A stretch of 64,000 nucleotides of DNA from an uncultured Acetatifactor sp. (GCA_910578815.1 CAJTSE010000005.1:124001-188000); one strand, 5' to 3'; counted from the first letter of the stretch, positions 51,867 through 60,363 are shown. Numbers and translations are program-made. The notes: generated from the letters alone by a model not told the origin.

Positions 51867-52151
51867 ATGTTGAATATGAACCTTCAATTATTCGCTCATA
51901 AAAAGGGAGTCGGTTCGTCTAAGAACGGCAGAGACTCGGAATCAAAGAGATTAGGTGCGAAGAGAGCTGACGGACAGTTTGTAAAGGCGGGAAACATTCT
52001 TTACAGACAGCGTGGAACCAGGATTCACCCTGGTGTTAACGTTGGGATCGGCGGAGACGATACTCTGTTTGCATTAGTTGACGGAGTTCTTCGTTTTGAG
52101 AGAAAGGGAAGAGACAGAAAGCAGGCTTCTGTTTATCCGAAAGAGCAGTGA
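51867..52151 (+). CDS. rpmA: 50S ribosomal protein L27 with Prp-cleavable N-terminal extension
   Basis: 94 residues. The prepeptide MLNMNLQLFA precedes the mature start HKKGVGSSKNGRDSESKRLG; the cleavage position after LQLFA matches known Prp sites. Strong ribosome site GAGGAGGTG. The mature N-terminus reaches the peptidyl-transferase centre, hence the need for cleavage. Confidence 0.97.
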   Translation: MLNMNLQLFAHKKGVGSSKNGRDSESKRLGAKRADGQFVKAGNILYRQRGTRIHPGVNVGIGGDDTLFALVDGVLRFERKGRDRKQASVYPKEQ

Positions 52152-52162
52152 TCCGAGAGCAG

Positions 52163-52195
52163 GGACTTCAAACCGAAAGTTTGAAGTCCTTATTT
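52163..52195 (+). terminator. Terminator behind rpmA
   Basis: An 11-bp perfect stem, GGACTTCAAAC (52163-52173) with GTTTGAAGTCC (52179-52189), CGAAA loop, followed by TTATTT. Confidence 0.85.
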
Positions 52196-52214
52196 ACTAT
52201 GAAAGAGAGTTATT

Positions 52215-53507
52215 ATGTTTGCAGACAGAGCCAGAATTTATGTGAGAAGCGGTAAAGGAGGCGACGGTTTTGTTTCCTTTCGGCGTGAAAAATATGTACC
52301 TGCCGGCGGCCCGGATGGCGGAGACGGCGGACGTGGCGGAGATGTTATATTTGAAGTGGATGAAGGTCTGAACACCCTGATTGACTTCAGAAATGTGCGA
52401 AAGTACAAAGCAGGGGACGGCGAGCCGGGAAGTAAAAGGAACTGCCGCGGTAAAGACGGCGGGGATATTACCTTGAAGGTACCTCAGGGAACGGTTATTC
52501 GGGAAGCGGAAAGCGGCAGCGTCATTGTGGACATGTCCGGTGAAAACAGGCGTGTGGTTCTGTTAAAGGGCGGCAGGGGCGGCAACGGGAATCAGCATTA
52601 TGCCACCAGCACCATGCAGGCACCCAAGTACGCGCAACCAGGACAGTCGGCAAAGGAGCTGGAGCTGCTGCTGGAGCTGAAAGTGATTGCTGATGTGGGT
52701 CTGGTAGGATTCCCCAATGTGGGGAAATCCACTTTCCTGTCCAGAGTGAGCAATGCCCGTCCGAAGATTGCGAATTATCATTTTACGACTTTGAATCCCA
52801 ATCTGGGCGTAGTGGATTTGGAAGGCACCAGGGGCTTTGTCATTGCAGATATTCCTGGACTGATTGAAGGGGCTTCTGAAGGCGTTGGATTGGGACATGA
52901 GTTCCTGCGCCATATTGAACGTACCAAGATCATTATCCATATTGTGGATGCCGCTGGCACAGAAGGACGGGACCCCGTGGCGGATATTTACGCCATCAAT
53001 AGGGAATTGGAGGCGTATGATCCCAATGTGGCAAAAAGGCCTCAAGTCATTGCTGCAAATAAAATTGATGCGATTTGCGACTCGGAAGCGGATCCCATAA
53101 GCCGGATTCGGAAAGAATTTGAACCCAAAGGGATAGCAGTTTACCCCATCAGTGCCGTCAGCGGCCAGGGGGTTAAGGAGCTGCTGTATCATGTGAATGA
53201 AATGCTGGAAGGGCTTGGAGAAGAAATTACCATTTTTGAGCAGGAATATTTTCCGGAGCAGGAGACGGCTGCAGATTCCGACGGTCCCTGCAGCGTGGTT
53301 TATGATCCGGATGAGGACGAGTATGTAGTGGAAGGCCCAAGAATTGAGAAAATGCTGGGCTATACCAATTTGGACAGCGAAAAGGGTTTTTCTTTTTTTC
53401 AGAAATTTCTGAAAGATACCGGGATTCTTACACAGCTTGAAGAACTGGGAATACAAGACGGGGACACCGTTCGCATGTATGGACTTAAGTTTGATTACTA
53501 TAAATAA
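52215..53507 (+). CDS. obgE: GTPase Obg
   Basis: 430 residues. N-terminal glycine-rich Obg fold (GGKGGDGFVSFRREK, GGNGNQHY), the G domain with GFPNVGKSTFLSRV (G1), DIPGLIEGA (G3), NKID (G4) and SAVSGQG (G5), and a C-terminal OCT domain (about 345-428). Involved in 50S assembly and stress control. Conserved next to rplU-rpmA. It starts 20 bases after the rpmA terminator. Confidence 0.97.
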   Translation: MFADRARIYVRSGKGGDGFVSFRREKYVPAGGPDGGDGGRGGDVIFEVDEGLNTLIDFRNVRKYKAGDGEPGSKRNCRGKDGGDITLKVPQGTVIREAESGSVIVDMSGENRRVVLLKGGRGGNGNQHYATSTMQAPKYAQPGQSAKELELLLELKVIADVGLVGFPNVGKSTFLSRVSNARPKIANYHFTTLNPNLGVVDLEGTRGFVIADIPGLIEGASEGVGLGHEFLRHIERTKIIIHIVDAAGTEGRDPVADIYAINRELEAYDPNVAKRPQVIAANKIDAICDSEADPISRIRKEFEPKGIAVYPISAVSGQGVKELLYHVNEMLEGLGEEITIFEQEYFPEQETAADSDGPCSVVYDPDEDEYVVEGPRIEKMLGYTNLDSEKGFSFFQKFLKDTGILTQLEELGIQDGDTVRMYGLKFDYYK

Positions 53508-53539
53508 GAGTGCCGCCATGCGGCAGAATGTGAGGGAAT

Positions 53540-53836
53540 ATGACAAGTAAACAACGTGCCTATCTGAAAAGTCTTGCCAGCGATTTAAATCCAATTTTTC
53601 AGGTAGGAAAGGCCAGCCTGACACCGGAACTGACAACGGCAGTGGGAGAAGCGTTTCATAACAGTGAACTGATTAAGATCGGAGTCTTAAAAAATTGCGC
53701 GGATGATCCGGGAGAGATTGCGCAGATGATTGCGGAGAGAACCCAATCCCAGGTAGTTCAAGTTATAGGGAAAAAGATTGTTCTTTACAAACCTGACAAG
53801 GACAAGCCCAAAATTGAGCTGCCAAAAGCCAAATAA
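53540..53836 (+). CDS. yhbY: RNA-binding protein YhbY (CRM domain)
   Basis: 98 residues, the size of a single CRM domain. LTSKQRAYLKSLA-like start, QVGKASLTPELTTAVGEAF, the GxxG-type loop and VVQVIGKKIVLYKP end. Associates with pre-50S particles. A TGCCGC/GCGGCA hairpin (53512-53526) lies between obgE and the ribosome site. Confidence 0.93.
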   Translation: MTSKQRAYLKSLASDLNPIFQVGKASLTPELTTAVGEAFHNSELIKIGVLKNCADDPGEIAQMIAERTQSQVVQVIGKKIVLYKPDKDKPKIELPKAK

Positions 53837-53874
53837 GCATCCTAGAAATAAGCCGGGTCAGGGAGGAAATTATT

Positions 53875-54858
53875 TTGGATGATGCGAAATCTTTAAGTAA
53901 ACTAAGACAAAAAGTGAAGAAGGTACAAGACCCTAAGCGCTTTGAGCATACGCTGGGGGTGGAATTTACTGCGGCTGCGCTGGCCATGAGATATGGGGCA
54001 TCCGTTGTGGACGCGCAAGTGGCAGGTATATTGCACGACTGCGCAAAATGTCTTTCGGATAAGGAGCGATTAAGGCTCTGTGAGAAGCATGATATACCCG
54101 TATCGGAAGTGGAAAGGCGTAATCCTTTTTTACTGCATGCAAAGGTTGGAGCTTATCTGGCAGAGACTGAATATAAAAAAGCAGACAAACCGGAAATATT
54201 GAACGCCATCCGCTACCATACTACTGGCCGGGAAGGAATGGGACTTTTAGAAAAGATTGTTTTTGTGGCTGATTATATTGAACCGGGCAGACGGCATGCG
54301 CCCAATTTACCGGAGATACGACAGCTTGCTTTTATGGATCTGGATGGAGCGGTGCTGCGGATTCTAGAGGATACGCTGGCACATCTAAAAAAAACAGGCG
54401 GCGAGACGGATCCCATGACGGAGAAAGTTTACCGCTATTATTCGGACAGTCGGCATTCCGGTCAAGCAAAAGGAGAATTTATGGAAAAAGAAAATATAGT
54501 GAAAGAAAAATCTATGAAAATGGCAAAATTGGTAATCGAGGCTCTGGAAGACAAGAAGGCAGAGGATATTCGGGTGATTGACATCAGTGAGGTTTCCGTG
54601 ATTGCCGATTATTTCATTATTGTTGGCGGAAACAATCGCAGCCAGATTCAGGCTCTTTGCGATAATGTGGAAGAGAAAATGGGAAAAGCCGGAAGCACTG
54701 TTAAACAAATTGAGGGCTATGATACGGCAAACTGGATCTTAATGGATTTCGGGGATGTAATCGTTCACATCTTTGACCAGGAAAACAGGCTGCTTTATGA
54801 TCTGGAGCGTATTTGGAGAGACGGAAAGCAGATAGATACTGAAAATTTGACAAAATAA
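53875..54858 (+). CDS. Fused YqeK HD hydrolase and ribosomal silencing factor RsfS
   Basis: 327 residues, TTG start after GGGAGGAAA. Residues about 1-202 are a complete YqeK: H in FEHTLGV, the HD pair in GILHDCAKCL, HAKVGAYLAE and FVADYIEPGRR; YqeK hydrolyses Ap4A. Residues about 203-327 are a complete RsfS (KMAKLVIEALEDKKAEDIRVIDI, ADYFIIVGGNNRSQIQAL, GYDTANWILMDFGDVIVHIF), which blocks joining of the ribosomal subunits. They are normally separate adjacent genes. At the junction an ATG (54481) keeps a good ribosome site (AAAGGAG, 5-base spacing), so free RsfS of 125 residues may also be made. Confidence 0.9.
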   Translation: MDDAKSLSKLRQKVKKVQDPKRFEHTLGVEFTAAALAMRYGASVVDAQVAGILHDCAKCLSDKERLRLCEKHDIPVSEVERRNPFLLHAKVGAYLAETEYKKADKPEILNAIRYHTTGREGMGLLEKIVFVADYIEPGRRHAPNLPEIRQLAFMDLDGAVLRILEDTLAHLKKTGGETDPMTEKVYRYYSDSRHSGQAKGEFMEKENIVKEKSMKMAKLVIEALEDKKAEDIRVIDISEVSVIADYFIIVGGNNRSQIQALCDNVEEKMGKAGSTVKQIEGYDTANWILMDFGDVIVHIFDQENRLLYDLERIWRDGKQIDTENLTK

Positions 54859-54874
54859 TAAGGAAAATATTATC

Positions 54875-56251
54875 ATGATTTTTATATCTCATTCGTCCTC
54901 AGATGCAGTGGCGGCAGCTGAGATCTGTAGATTATTGGAAAAGAATCAAATAAAATGTTTTATTGCTCCCAGAGACATCCGCTCTGGGCGGGAGTATGCG
55001 GAAGAAATTGTAAACGGTATTGACGGCTCCCAGGCCATGGTGCTGCTTATGTCCCAGGCATCCAATGCCTCGCCACATGTATTGCGCGAAGTGGAGCGGG
55101 CCGTCAGTAAAAACGTTCCCATATTGGTCTATAAGCTTGAAAATGTAGAACTGAGCAAGTCTCTCGAATATTTTCTCATGTCCCATCAGTGGCTCAGCAG
55201 GGAACGGGGCGAGAATTATGAAGAAATTTTGGCGGCGGCCAGGGAATTGGATCAGACAGCAACAGTCGAAAAAAGGTGTGATACCGATGAAAGAGCTTTT
55301 TCCGTCGGGAAAAAACGGCAGTTGAGAATGTGGGTCTGCGCCCTGGCGGCGATACTGGTTTTAGCAGTGTCGCTGGTCGGACTGTATGCTGCGGGAGTAT
55401 TTCCTACAAACTTAAGAAGTGACGCAGAGAGTTATGATATAAAAACGGGTGATACACTGGTTTTGGGAAGTTATCTTGGTGAACCCATTGAGTGGCGGGT
55501 ATTGTTTCTGGATGAAAGGGACGGCAGGCAGACAGCCATTTTGATTTCCAAGTATATCCTTACCATGAAAGCCTTTGATGCGGCCGAGAGCGGCAGGTAT
55601 AATCATGATGAGAGCAGAGATTATATCAGCAGAGAATCGGAAGCTGATAAGGATTTGGAGCTTCAGGCTTATGTGAGAGGTAACAGCTGCTGGCAGAAAT
55701 CCAATATCAGAGCATGGCTCAACGCCGAAACAGAAGTTGTTACCTATGAAGGGCAGGCACCAATATCTGCCGCAATGTCGGAGCTTCATAACGGGTATCA
55801 GAATGAGGCCGGCTTTTTAAATGGTTTTACGGAGAAAGAACTTCAAGTATTATTGGAAAGAGAATGCCATACTCCAGGAAACGCTTTGGACGGGGGAGAT
55901 ATTGTTACGCTTGACAAAGTTTTTCTGCTATCAACAGAAGAACTTTCCTGGTTTGATGAGGCCGATTTGAGCAGACTAAGTGAACCCACAGAGAAAGCAC
56001 TTGAACAGGATCTGAGCCAATGGTATGAAGTTTCCCTGTCGGAATACGGCGTAAAGGAATATTGCTGGTGGCTGCGTACGCCGGCAGAAGGGTATTCCAG
56101 CAAAGTTTATCTGGTGGAAAATGGTTATGGAATTGAAAATGATGAAATCAGCAACAACATAAGGAAGGCAAATGCTGGCTTGGAAGGATTTGGTGTCAGA
56201 CCGGCAGTAATGATTGACCTGGAAAGCTATTTCAAACTGCAAGATCGCTGA
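54875..56251 (+). CDS. TIR-domain, transmembrane, DUF6273-type protein
   Basis: 458 residues. The TIR domain (about 1-125) starts at once with IFISHSSSDA and contains CFIAPRDIRSGREYAEEI and SQASNASPHVLREVERAV, whose Glu72 aligns with the conserved catalytic Glu of NAD-cleaving TIR domains. A charged linker and one transmembrane helix (about 150-173; MWVCALAAILVLAVSLVGLY) follow. The C-terminal outer part (about 190-455; LGSYLGEPIEWRVLFLDE, WQKSNIRAWLNAE, VFLLSTEELSWF, WWLRTP) resembles DUF6273, a domain related to formylglycine-enzyme/lectin-like folds. Starts 17 bases after rsfS, likely co-transcribed. Function unknown; a signalling or defence role is inference. Confidence 0.85.
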   Translation: MIFISHSSSDAVAAAEICRLLEKNQIKCFIAPRDIRSGREYAEEIVNGIDGSQAMVLLMSQASNASPHVLREVERAVSKNVPILVYKLENVELSKSLEYFLMSHQWLSRERGENYEEILAAARELDQTATVEKRCDTDERAFSVGKKRQLRMWVCALAAILVLAVSLVGLYAAGVFPTNLRSDAESYDIKTGDTLVLGSYLGEPIEWRVLFLDERDGRQTAILISKYILTMKAFDAAESGRYNHDESRDYISRESEADKDLELQAYVRGNSCWQKSNIRAWLNAETEVVTYEGQAPISAAMSELHNGYQNEAGFLNGFTEKELQVLLERECHTPGNALDGGDIVTLDKVFLLSTEELSWFDEADLSRLSEPTEKALEQDLSQWYEVSLSEYGVKEYCWWLRTPAEGYSSKVYLVENGYGIENDEISNNIRKANAGLEGFGVRPAVMIDLESYFKLQDR

Positions 56252-56311
56252 CGCTCCCTTGAGCCATGAAGAGAATTCAATGCAAAATTTGTCTTTTTAT
56301 TGAAAAAACAG

Positions 56312-56339
56312 TTGCAAAAAACAGTAAAGGGGTTATAAT
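56312..56339 (+). promoter_or_regulatory. SigA promoter of the small zinc-ribbon lipoprotein gene
   Basis: TTGCAA (56312-56317), 16-bp spacer, consensus TATAAT (56334-56339). Confidence 0.65.
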
Positions 56340-56373
56340 AGAATAGAAATTATGTGAGGGAGAGGTATGTAAG

Positions 56374-56574
56374 ATGAAGAAAAAAATGATTGCATTGCTG
56401 CTGACGGTGACCACGGTTATTTCTTTAACTGCCTGCGGAAAGCCTTTTACCTGCGATTTATGCGGTGAGGAAAAGACAGGCAAAAAGTACAAGGAGACGA
56501 TTCTGGGTACGGAAATTACCTACTGTCAGGACTGCTATAAGGAACTGAAGGAATTAGGTGATATGCTGAAGTAA
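56374..56574 (+). CDS. Small lipoprotein with zinc-ribbon-like CxxC pairs
   Basis: 66 residues. Signal peptide with lipobox LTAC (Cys near 21), then a 45-residue mature part with two CxxC pairs (CDLC and CQDC) about 22 residues apart, the spacing of a small zinc ribbon. GEEKTGKKYKETILG lies between. The ATG follows AGGGAGAGG. No family function is known to me; it has its own promoter and terminator. Confidence 0.75.
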   Translation: MKKKMIALLLTVTTVISLTACGKPFTCDLCGEEKTGKKYKETILGTEITYCQDCYKELKELGDMLK

Positions 56575-56600
56575 TTCATACCATAGCTGGGTAAAGGGGA

Positions 56601-56643
56601 CAGGGAGTTTCAACAATGTTGTTGAAACTCCCTGCTCGTTTTT
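56601..56643 (+). terminator. Strong intrinsic terminator between convergent genes
   Basis: A 14-bp perfect stem, CAGGGAGTTTCAAC (56601-56614) with GTTGAAACTCCCTG (56621-56634), followed by CTCGTTTTT. It ends the zinc-ribbon gene and, more weakly, could serve the DUF378 gene coming from the other side. Confidence 0.88.
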
Positions 56644-56644
56644 G

Positions 56645-56872
56645 TCAGGCATTCTTTTCGTTCCGGTCGCTCCGGCTGCCCAGGTGCATATAGAAGCTGA
56701 TGAGATAAAGCCCGCAAAGCCCTACAAGGCCATAGACGATTCTGGAAACCCAGCTCATGTTTCCAAAAATAAAGGCCACAAGGTCAAAGCGAAAGATACC
56801 GATCAGCAGCCAGTTTAGTGCACCGACGATAACAAGGGTAAGTGCAGTGCCGTCCAAGTATTTATTTCCCAT
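56645..56872 (-). CDS. Small membrane protein, DUF378 family
   Basis: 75 residues, two transmembrane helices. The family motif appears as ALTLVIVGALNWLLIGIFRFDLVA, then FGNMSWVSRIVYGLVGLCGLY. Function unknown. It lies downstream of lexA on the same strand, about 116 bases away. Confidence 0.85.
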   Translation of the reverse strand: MGNKYLDGTALTLVIVGALNWLLIGIFRFDLVAFIFGNMSWVSRIVYGLVGLCGLYLISFYMHLGSRSDRNEKNA

Positions 56873-56936
56873 AGCTACCTCTCATTCTGCACGGTTTCTG
56901 GAACCGGCTGTATTAGTTTCTGTAATTTGCCCCTGT

Positions 56937-57003
56937 TTATTCAATTTTATTAAAAGAAACTCAATTTCATTTATTGAAAGAAGCTCATTTATTTAAAGAA
57001 ACG
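56937..57003 (-). repeat. Degenerate triple repeat at the lexA 3' end
   Basis: On the - strand, G-T/C-TTCTTT-x-AATAAA is repeated three times at spacings of about 19-24 bases; the first copy includes the last codons and stop of lexA. Looks like slippage-type duplication of a gene end. Confidence 0.5.
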
Positions 57004-57606
57004 AAGCACTCCGTATACTTTTCCCAGAATCTGGCAGTTTTCAACAATAATGGGATCCATTGTATCGTTTTCCGGCTGCAGGCGGATGTGTCCGTTCTCT
57101 CTGTAAAAGGTTTTTACCGTTGCAGAATCATCAATCAAAGCGACAACAATATCACCGTTATCTGCAGTACTGCAGGAGCTTACAAATACCTTGTCACCAC
57201 TTAATATGCCGGCATTTATCATTGATTCTCCACGCACATTGAGAATAAAGGATTCGCCCTTAGGCACTACATCAGCTGGGACCGGAAAATATTCCTGAAT
57301 ATTTTCTTCTGCAAGAATGGGCTGACCGGCGGCAACGTTTCCGATGACTGGAATGCTGACCATTTCCGTGCGTACCATTTGAAAGCTGTCATCACAGATT
57401 TCTATGGCTCTTGGCTTGGTGGGATCCCGACGGATATATCCGTTCTTTTCCAGAGTTTCCAGGTGAGAATGGACGGAAGAGGTAGACTTCAGATTTACCG
57501 TCTCACAGATTTCCCGCACGGTGGGGGGATAGCCCTTTTTAAGAATCTCTTCTTTAATATAGTCAAGAATTTCCTGTTGCTTTGCAGTAATTTTTCCTAA
57601 TCCCAT
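56989..57606 (-). CDS. lexA: SOS repressor LexA
   Basis: 205 residues. N-terminal winged helix (TAKQQEILDYIKEEILKKGY, PTVREICE, STSSVHSHLETLEKNGYIRRD), the Ala-Gly autocleavage site in VAAGQPILAEENI, catalytic Ser in VRGESMINAG and catalytic Lys in ATVKTFYREN. It represses SOS genes and its own promoter, where two LexA-like boxes are seen. The ribosome site on the - strand is AAGGAGGA. Confidence 0.97.
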   Translation of the reverse strand: MGLGKITAKQQEILDYIKEEILKKGYPPTVREICETVNLKSTSSVHSHLETLEKNGYIRRDPTKPRAIEICDDSFQMVRTEMVSIPVIGNVAAGQPILAEENIQEYFPVPADVVPKGESFILNVRGESMINAGILSGDKVFVSSCSTADNGDIVVALIDDSATVKTFYRENGHIRLQPENDTMDPIIVENCQILGKVYGVLRFFK

Positions 57607-57648
57607 TGGCAGTGTCCTCCTTAAATGGCGATGCTTTTATTTATCTTT

Positions 57649-57700
57649 ATTGTAACACAGCAGAATTCAAAAAGCAAACATATATTCCAAAAATATGTTC
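57649..57700 (-). promoter_or_regulatory. lexA promoter with two LexA-like boxes
   Basis: On the - strand: -35 TTGCTT (57677-57672), 17-bp spacer, -10 TACAAT (57654-57649). Two degenerate Gram-positive LexA boxes (consensus GAAC-N4-GTTC) adjoin it: AAAC-ATAT-ATTC at 57676-57687, overlapping the -35, and AAAA-ATAT-GTTC at 57689-57700, written on the + strand. Autoregulation is expected. Confidence 0.7.
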
Positions 57701-57749
57701 GAATAGTATCAGCTCATAAATTACCACCTTGGCGGTAGACTGCAGAATA

Positions 57750-58652
57750 TTACTCGGTTGCGTCATGTCTGGCAAAGCGGAATTCCCTGGGGGACATTCC
57801 ACGGGCTTTTTTGAAGGCATCACCGAAATAATTGCCGTCAGAAAACCCGCAGGCCAGAGCAATTTCGGTAATTGTCAGATTGGTGGTGAGCAGAAGCTCT
57901 TCGGCATTTTCCAGTCGGATGTGGGTCAGGTACTCCTTAAACTTAAGTCCCACGGTTTTATGAAATTTTCTGGAAAACCAGGCAGGACTCATATGGGCAT
58001 TTTGAGCTACGGCTTCCAGCGTCAGCGGCTCACTGTGATGAAGGTAGATATATTGGGCCGCCTCTTGTATGACGGCATCTTCCGGGGCCGGCAGCTGTGC
58101 AGGCTGGTCCGGGTTACGGCACCGTCCCAAAAAGGCCAGTAGCTGAAATAGAAAGCTTTTGATCTGTATCCTGGAATAGCAGTCGTATGTCATGGTTTCC
58201 TTCACCATTTCTTGAAAGAGCTTCATTACATAGTTTTGCTGGTCTGCAGGGACGGATAATTTTTGTCTTGAAAAAATGGAAGTCACGTCGCAGCCAGCAC
58301 ATTGGGATTCAAAAAAGTCTATGTATGAAGGAATAAAGTTAGCGGTGAATCGTTCTGCAGGCTGTCCGGAGCCATAAACAGTCTGATGGAGCCGGTATGG
58401 AGGGAGCATGATAATATCTCCCGCGGAAAGATAATAGATAGTGTGATCAATGAACATTCTGCAGTTTCCGGATATTAAAAAATATATTTCATAATATGGA
58501 TGATAATGGGGTTTTTCCATGGAAAAAGACTGAGGACGTCTGGCACGTTCCACCATAAATTCACTTACCACATTTCTGTATGCTTCTTCCGGTCCGGCAG
58601 CTTTATCTTTTTGAACCGGTGGATTAATTGTTTTTGCTTCCGGTATACTCAT
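57750..58652 (-). CDS. AraC-family transcriptional regulator
   Basis: 300 residues. N-terminal cupin-like sensing domain (HPYYEIYFLISGNCRMFID, AGDIIMLPPYRLHQTV) and a C-terminal double helix-turn-helix (LTLEAVAQNAHMSPAWFSRKF; LTITEIALACGFSDGNYFGDAFKKARGMSPREF-type second half, residues about 258-290). Ligand unknown. Divergent from the MATE transporter gene, which it probably controls. The ribosome site is AGGAGGG. Confidence 0.93.
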   Translation of the reverse strand: MSIPEAKTINPPVQKDKAAGPEEAYRNVVSEFMVERARRPQSFSMEKPHYHPYYEIYFLISGNCRMFIDHTIYYLSAGDIIMLPPYRLHQTVYGSGQPAERFTANFIPSYIDFFESQCAGCDVTSIFSRQKLSVPADQQNYVMKLFQEMVKETMTYDCYSRIQIKSFLFQLLAFLGRCRNPDQPAQLPAPEDAVIQEAAQYIYLHHSEPLTLEAVAQNAHMSPAWFSRKFHKTVGLKFKEYLTHIRLENAEELLLTTNLTITEIALACGFSDGNYFGDAFKKARGMSPREFRFARHDATE

Positions 58653-58731
58653 AGGGACACCCTCCTTTTACGGATACATATTCTATGCAGTGCAGTCATT
58701 GATTTAAAGAACAAAAAATCTGTAAAATCAC

Positions 58732-58759
58732 TTGATAATCAGCTTAAAAACGGTATAAT
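58732..58759 (+). promoter_or_regulatory. Promoter of the MATE gene in the divergent region
   Basis: TTGATA (58732-58737), 16-bp spacer, consensus TATAAT (58754-58759). The intervening region to the AraC start (58653-58731) would hold the regulator's binding sites; a TTTAAA / TAGAAT pair on the - strand could be the araC promoter. Confidence 0.7.
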
Positions 58760-58838
58760 TACTCTTATTTTTGTTATATCATATAGCTGTTGAAACAGTC
58801 AACAGGCAAAAATATGCAATGGCTAAGGAGAAAATGTG

Positions 58839-60254
58839 ATGAAGACATTTTTGTCAAAAAAAGACGAGAAATTCAGAGAGTTTGCCCAGAACGGACATAT
58901 GGGAAAGGTAGTGCTTCAGCTGGGACTGCCTCTGGCTCTTTATCAGAGTCTGAATCAGCTCTTTAAGATATTGGATACCTTGATGGCATCCCATATCGGT
59001 AATTCTACGGTGTCTGCCGTGGCTTATCTGTCTCAGATTCATTTGATGCTTTCGGCTATTGGAGGCGGACTGGCAGTGGGTTCCAGCATCAAAATCAGCG
59101 AAGCTTACGGAGCTGGAAAATATGAACTGGTAAAGCGCAGGGTCAGCACGCTGTTTGCCATGTGCGCAGTATTGGGAGGCGGAATATTACTGTTTCTGGC
59201 GCCCTTTACGCCGCAGTTTCTTCGACTTATGAATACGCCTGAAGAGTTTATCGCGGAAGGAAGCACTTATTTTATTCTGGAACTGGTCGCCATGGTGATC
59301 ACCTTTTTCAACAGTGTATACATCGCCATCGAAAGGGTCCGGGGCAATTCCAGGCGTATTCTTTATCTGAACATGTCGGTAATCGTAGTAAAGCTCGGCC
59401 TGACAGCCTGGTTTGTATACGGTTTGGCGGGCGATGTGACCATGATCGCCATCGCGACCATTTTGTCTCAGCTGGTTATGCTGACGGCTGCAGTGATTAA
59501 CCTGAATCAGGGTGAAAATGTATTTGGCTTTTCTCTAAAAGCGATCGCCTTTAAATCAGAGGTGGTAAAGCCAATGATCGGGCTGTCCATACCGGTGATC
59601 GTAGAAAAGGCAGCATTTGCAATGGGAAAGGTAGTGGTCAACTCCATGAGCACTGTTTATGACTCCCTGACAGTGGGAGCCCTGGGAATATCCAATAATA
59701 TCGGAGGAATTACCACTATGCCTCAGAACGGTTTTCAGGAGGGCGGAACGGCTATAATCAGCCAGAATCTGGGAGCGAAAAAACCTGACAGGGCGCTCTC
59801 GGCATTTAAGTGGACGCTTGCCATTAATGTCTTGTGCGGACTTTTTTTCATGACATTATCACTTATTTTTTTAGGACCGCTGTCATGGCTGTTCTCAAAG
59901 GGAAATGCCGAATTTGCCGGAATGATAGCGGAAGTTTACCGCCTGGAAGCACTGGGAGCCGTACCGCTAGGCGTAAATGCTGCGGTTATGGGTCTTCTTT
60001 ACGGGTTTGGAAAAACAAAAATCACGCTGTTTATGAATTTCTGCCGCGTGTTTGTATTCCGCATCCCGGTATTATGGGCGCTGCAACAGTTTACGAATCT
60101 GGGAAATATCAGTGTCGGGATAGTAATGGTAGTAAGTAACACCTGCAGCGGTATCCTGGCGGCGGTTATTGCCGTTATTATGATTAGAAAAATCTGCAGA
60201 GAGCAGGGGCTAAAGTTTTTTCGGGCTGAAAAAGCAGCGGATCATCAGCCGTGA
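58839..60254 (+). CDS. MATE family efflux transporter
   Basis: 471 residues, about 12 transmembrane segments, the normal MATE size. LQLGLPLALYQSLNQLFKILDTLMASHIG and the second-half NGFQEGGTAIISQNLGAKKPDRA are typical (given here in parts: residues about 22-50 and 288-310). Exports drugs or metabolites with Na+ or H+. ATG 58839 is 8 bases after AAGGAG; a GTG one codon earlier is possible. Likely under the divergent AraC regulator. Confidence 0.92.
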   Translation: MKTFLSKKDEKFREFAQNGHMGKVVLQLGLPLALYQSLNQLFKILDTLMASHIGNSTVSAVAYLSQIHLMLSAIGGGLAVGSSIKISEAYGAGKYELVKRRVSTLFAMCAVLGGGILLFLAPFTPQFLRLMNTPEEFIAEGSTYFILELVAMVITFFNSVYIAIERVRGNSRRILYLNMSVIVVKLGLTAWFVYGLAGDVTMIAIATILSQLVMLTAAVINLNQGENVFGFSLKAIAFKSEVVKPMIGLSIPVIVEKAAFAMGKVVVNSMSTVYDSLTVGALGISNNIGGITTMPQNGFQEGGTAIISQNLGAKKPDRALSAFKWTLAINVLCGLFFMTLSLIFLGPLSWLFSKGNAEFAGMIAEVYRLEALGAVPLGVNAAVMGLLYGFGKTKITLFMNFCRVFVFRIPVLWALQQFTNLGNISVGIVMVVSNTCSGILAAVIAVIMIRKICREQGLKFFRAEKAADHQP

Positions 60255-60290
60255 TCGTCTGCATAGATCATATGACATAGAAAAGATATA

Positions 60291-60363
60291 GAAAATATGT
60301 TCGATTTTCCTGTTGACAAACATTTGTTCCTATAATATAATGCAAATTACAGAACAAACGTTC
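60291..60363 (+). promoter_or_regulatory. LexA-controlled promoter of the LysM gene
   Basis: Promoter TTGACA (60313-60318), 17-bp spacer, TATAAT (60336-60341). LexA boxes: AAAC-ATTT-GTTC (60318-60329) between -35 and -10, a perfect GAAC-AAAC-GTTC (60352-60363) just downstream of the start site, and a weaker GAAA-ATAT-GTTC (60291-60302) upstream. Confidence 0.85.

Noticed and set aside
52563..53636. 357-codon open frame antisense to obgE
   Set aside because: obgE on the + strand is unmistakable; the antisense frame has no domain or ribosome site and is a shadow.
54875..56251. Thoeris or CBASS defence operon
   Set aside because: No ThsA, cyclase or other partner is adjacent; the gene is preceded by rsfS and followed by an unrelated small lipoprotein with its own promoter.
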